From assembly GCA_910586605.1 (NCBI GenBank), contig CAJUJR010000125.1, positions 1-5,411 on the forward strand: 5,411 bases of DNA. Reading direction: 5' to 3'. Below the pieces are notes generated by a model that saw only the letters and a program-made list of their open reading frames with translations, did not search any database and had not been told where the DNA came from. The position numbers and the translations under genes were made by a program. Positions 5,243 through 5,411 of the stretch are shown here, one piece after another. Every line of letters starts with the position of its first letter. The first letter of the stretch is position 1. Source of the DNA: an uncultured Lachnospiraceae bacterium (GTDB lineage: Bacteria > Bacillota > Clostridia > Lachnospirales > Lachnospiraceae).

Positions 5243-5411
5243 AGCCAATCGTAGCCAAAACTCAATAAAAAATATCCTCCCTCTGTATGTTTTCTATAAT
5301 GTGCAGCATGAGAAACTGACCGTTTTACATATTTTCTGTAGAAAGCGAAAGTTTTACCTTACTTACATTCTGACAAAAATTATAGAAGACATTCCTCCCT
5401 GGGCAATCCTA
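5243..5411. other. Non-coding tail with inverted and direct repeats
   Basis: No gene is supported here. TGTTTTCTATAAT (5288-5300) and ATTATAGAAGACA (5379-5391) are inverted copies matching at 12 of 13 bases. TCCTCCCT occurs at 5275-5282 and 5393-5400; on the minus strand both read AGGGAGGA, ribosome-binding-site-like. The first is followed on the minus strand by an 8-codon frame from a TTG (complement of 5239-5265, SFGYDWL after the start), perhaps the start of a truncated gene. Confidence 0.4.

Noticed and set aside
4787..5254. Plus-strand open frame of 155 codons opposite the zinc-ribbon gene
   Set aside because: It is antisense to a protein with two clear four-Cys knuckles, lacks a ribosome binding site and has an implausible composition.
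5363..5392. Minus-strand 9-codon leader peptide (MSSIIFVRM) after AGGGAGGA
   Set aside because: The ribosome binding site directly abuts the ATG with no spacing, and no gene follows it in an attenuation-like arrangement.

Overview
The window looks like a low-to-mid GC Firmicutes chromosome, most likely a gut Lachnospiraceae-type Clostridium. The grounds are the clear AGGAGG-type ribosome binding sites, the AT-rich intergenic DNA, and families common in that group: a RepA_N fragment, a flavin reductase-rubredoxin fusion, a YgjP-type metallopeptidase and a GH29 fucosidase remnant. The assignment rests on recognition alone; no search was run.

Positions 1-1440 are a gene graveyard. A type I ABC exporter gene has kept its ribosome binding site, about 12 N-terminal codons and the second half of its membrane domain, but it has lost the first helices and the whole ATPase domain. 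It is followed by a decayed small Cys-rich protein frame and a 41-codon N-terminal fragment of a RepA_N replication initiator. These point to old plasmid or conjugative-element insertions that have been deleted and scrambled. From about 1445 to 1624 lies a non-coding element of about 180 bp with terminal inverted repeats, a good MITE or IS-remnant candidate.

Positions 1663-5119 hold four intact genes and one broken one. They are a DUF1186-type helical protein with a C-terminal SEC-C zinc motif (+), a 5'-truncated alpha-L-fucosidase (+, pseudogene), a YgjP/DUF45 zinc metallopeptidase (+), a flavin reductase-rubredoxin redox protein (+) and a zinc ribbon-HTH-zinc ribbon protein resembling YvyF (-). 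The last two converge on a shared bidirectional terminator. The flavin reductase-rubredoxin gene is preceded by a long, well-paired RNA hairpin in its probable 5' UTR. The minus-strand gene has a promoter-like region rich in small palindromes.

Positions 5120-5411 carry no convincing gene. They hold short direct and inverted repeats, including an 11-bp exact match, in inverted orientation, to the end of the 1445-1624 element. The intact genes do not form one pathway: each appears to be an independent housekeeping or accessory unit separated by mobile-element debris. I see no CRISPR array, tRNA, rRNA or clear defence system. The best candidates for something undescribed are the hairpin leader at 3850-3915 and the repeat family at 1445-1624/5190.
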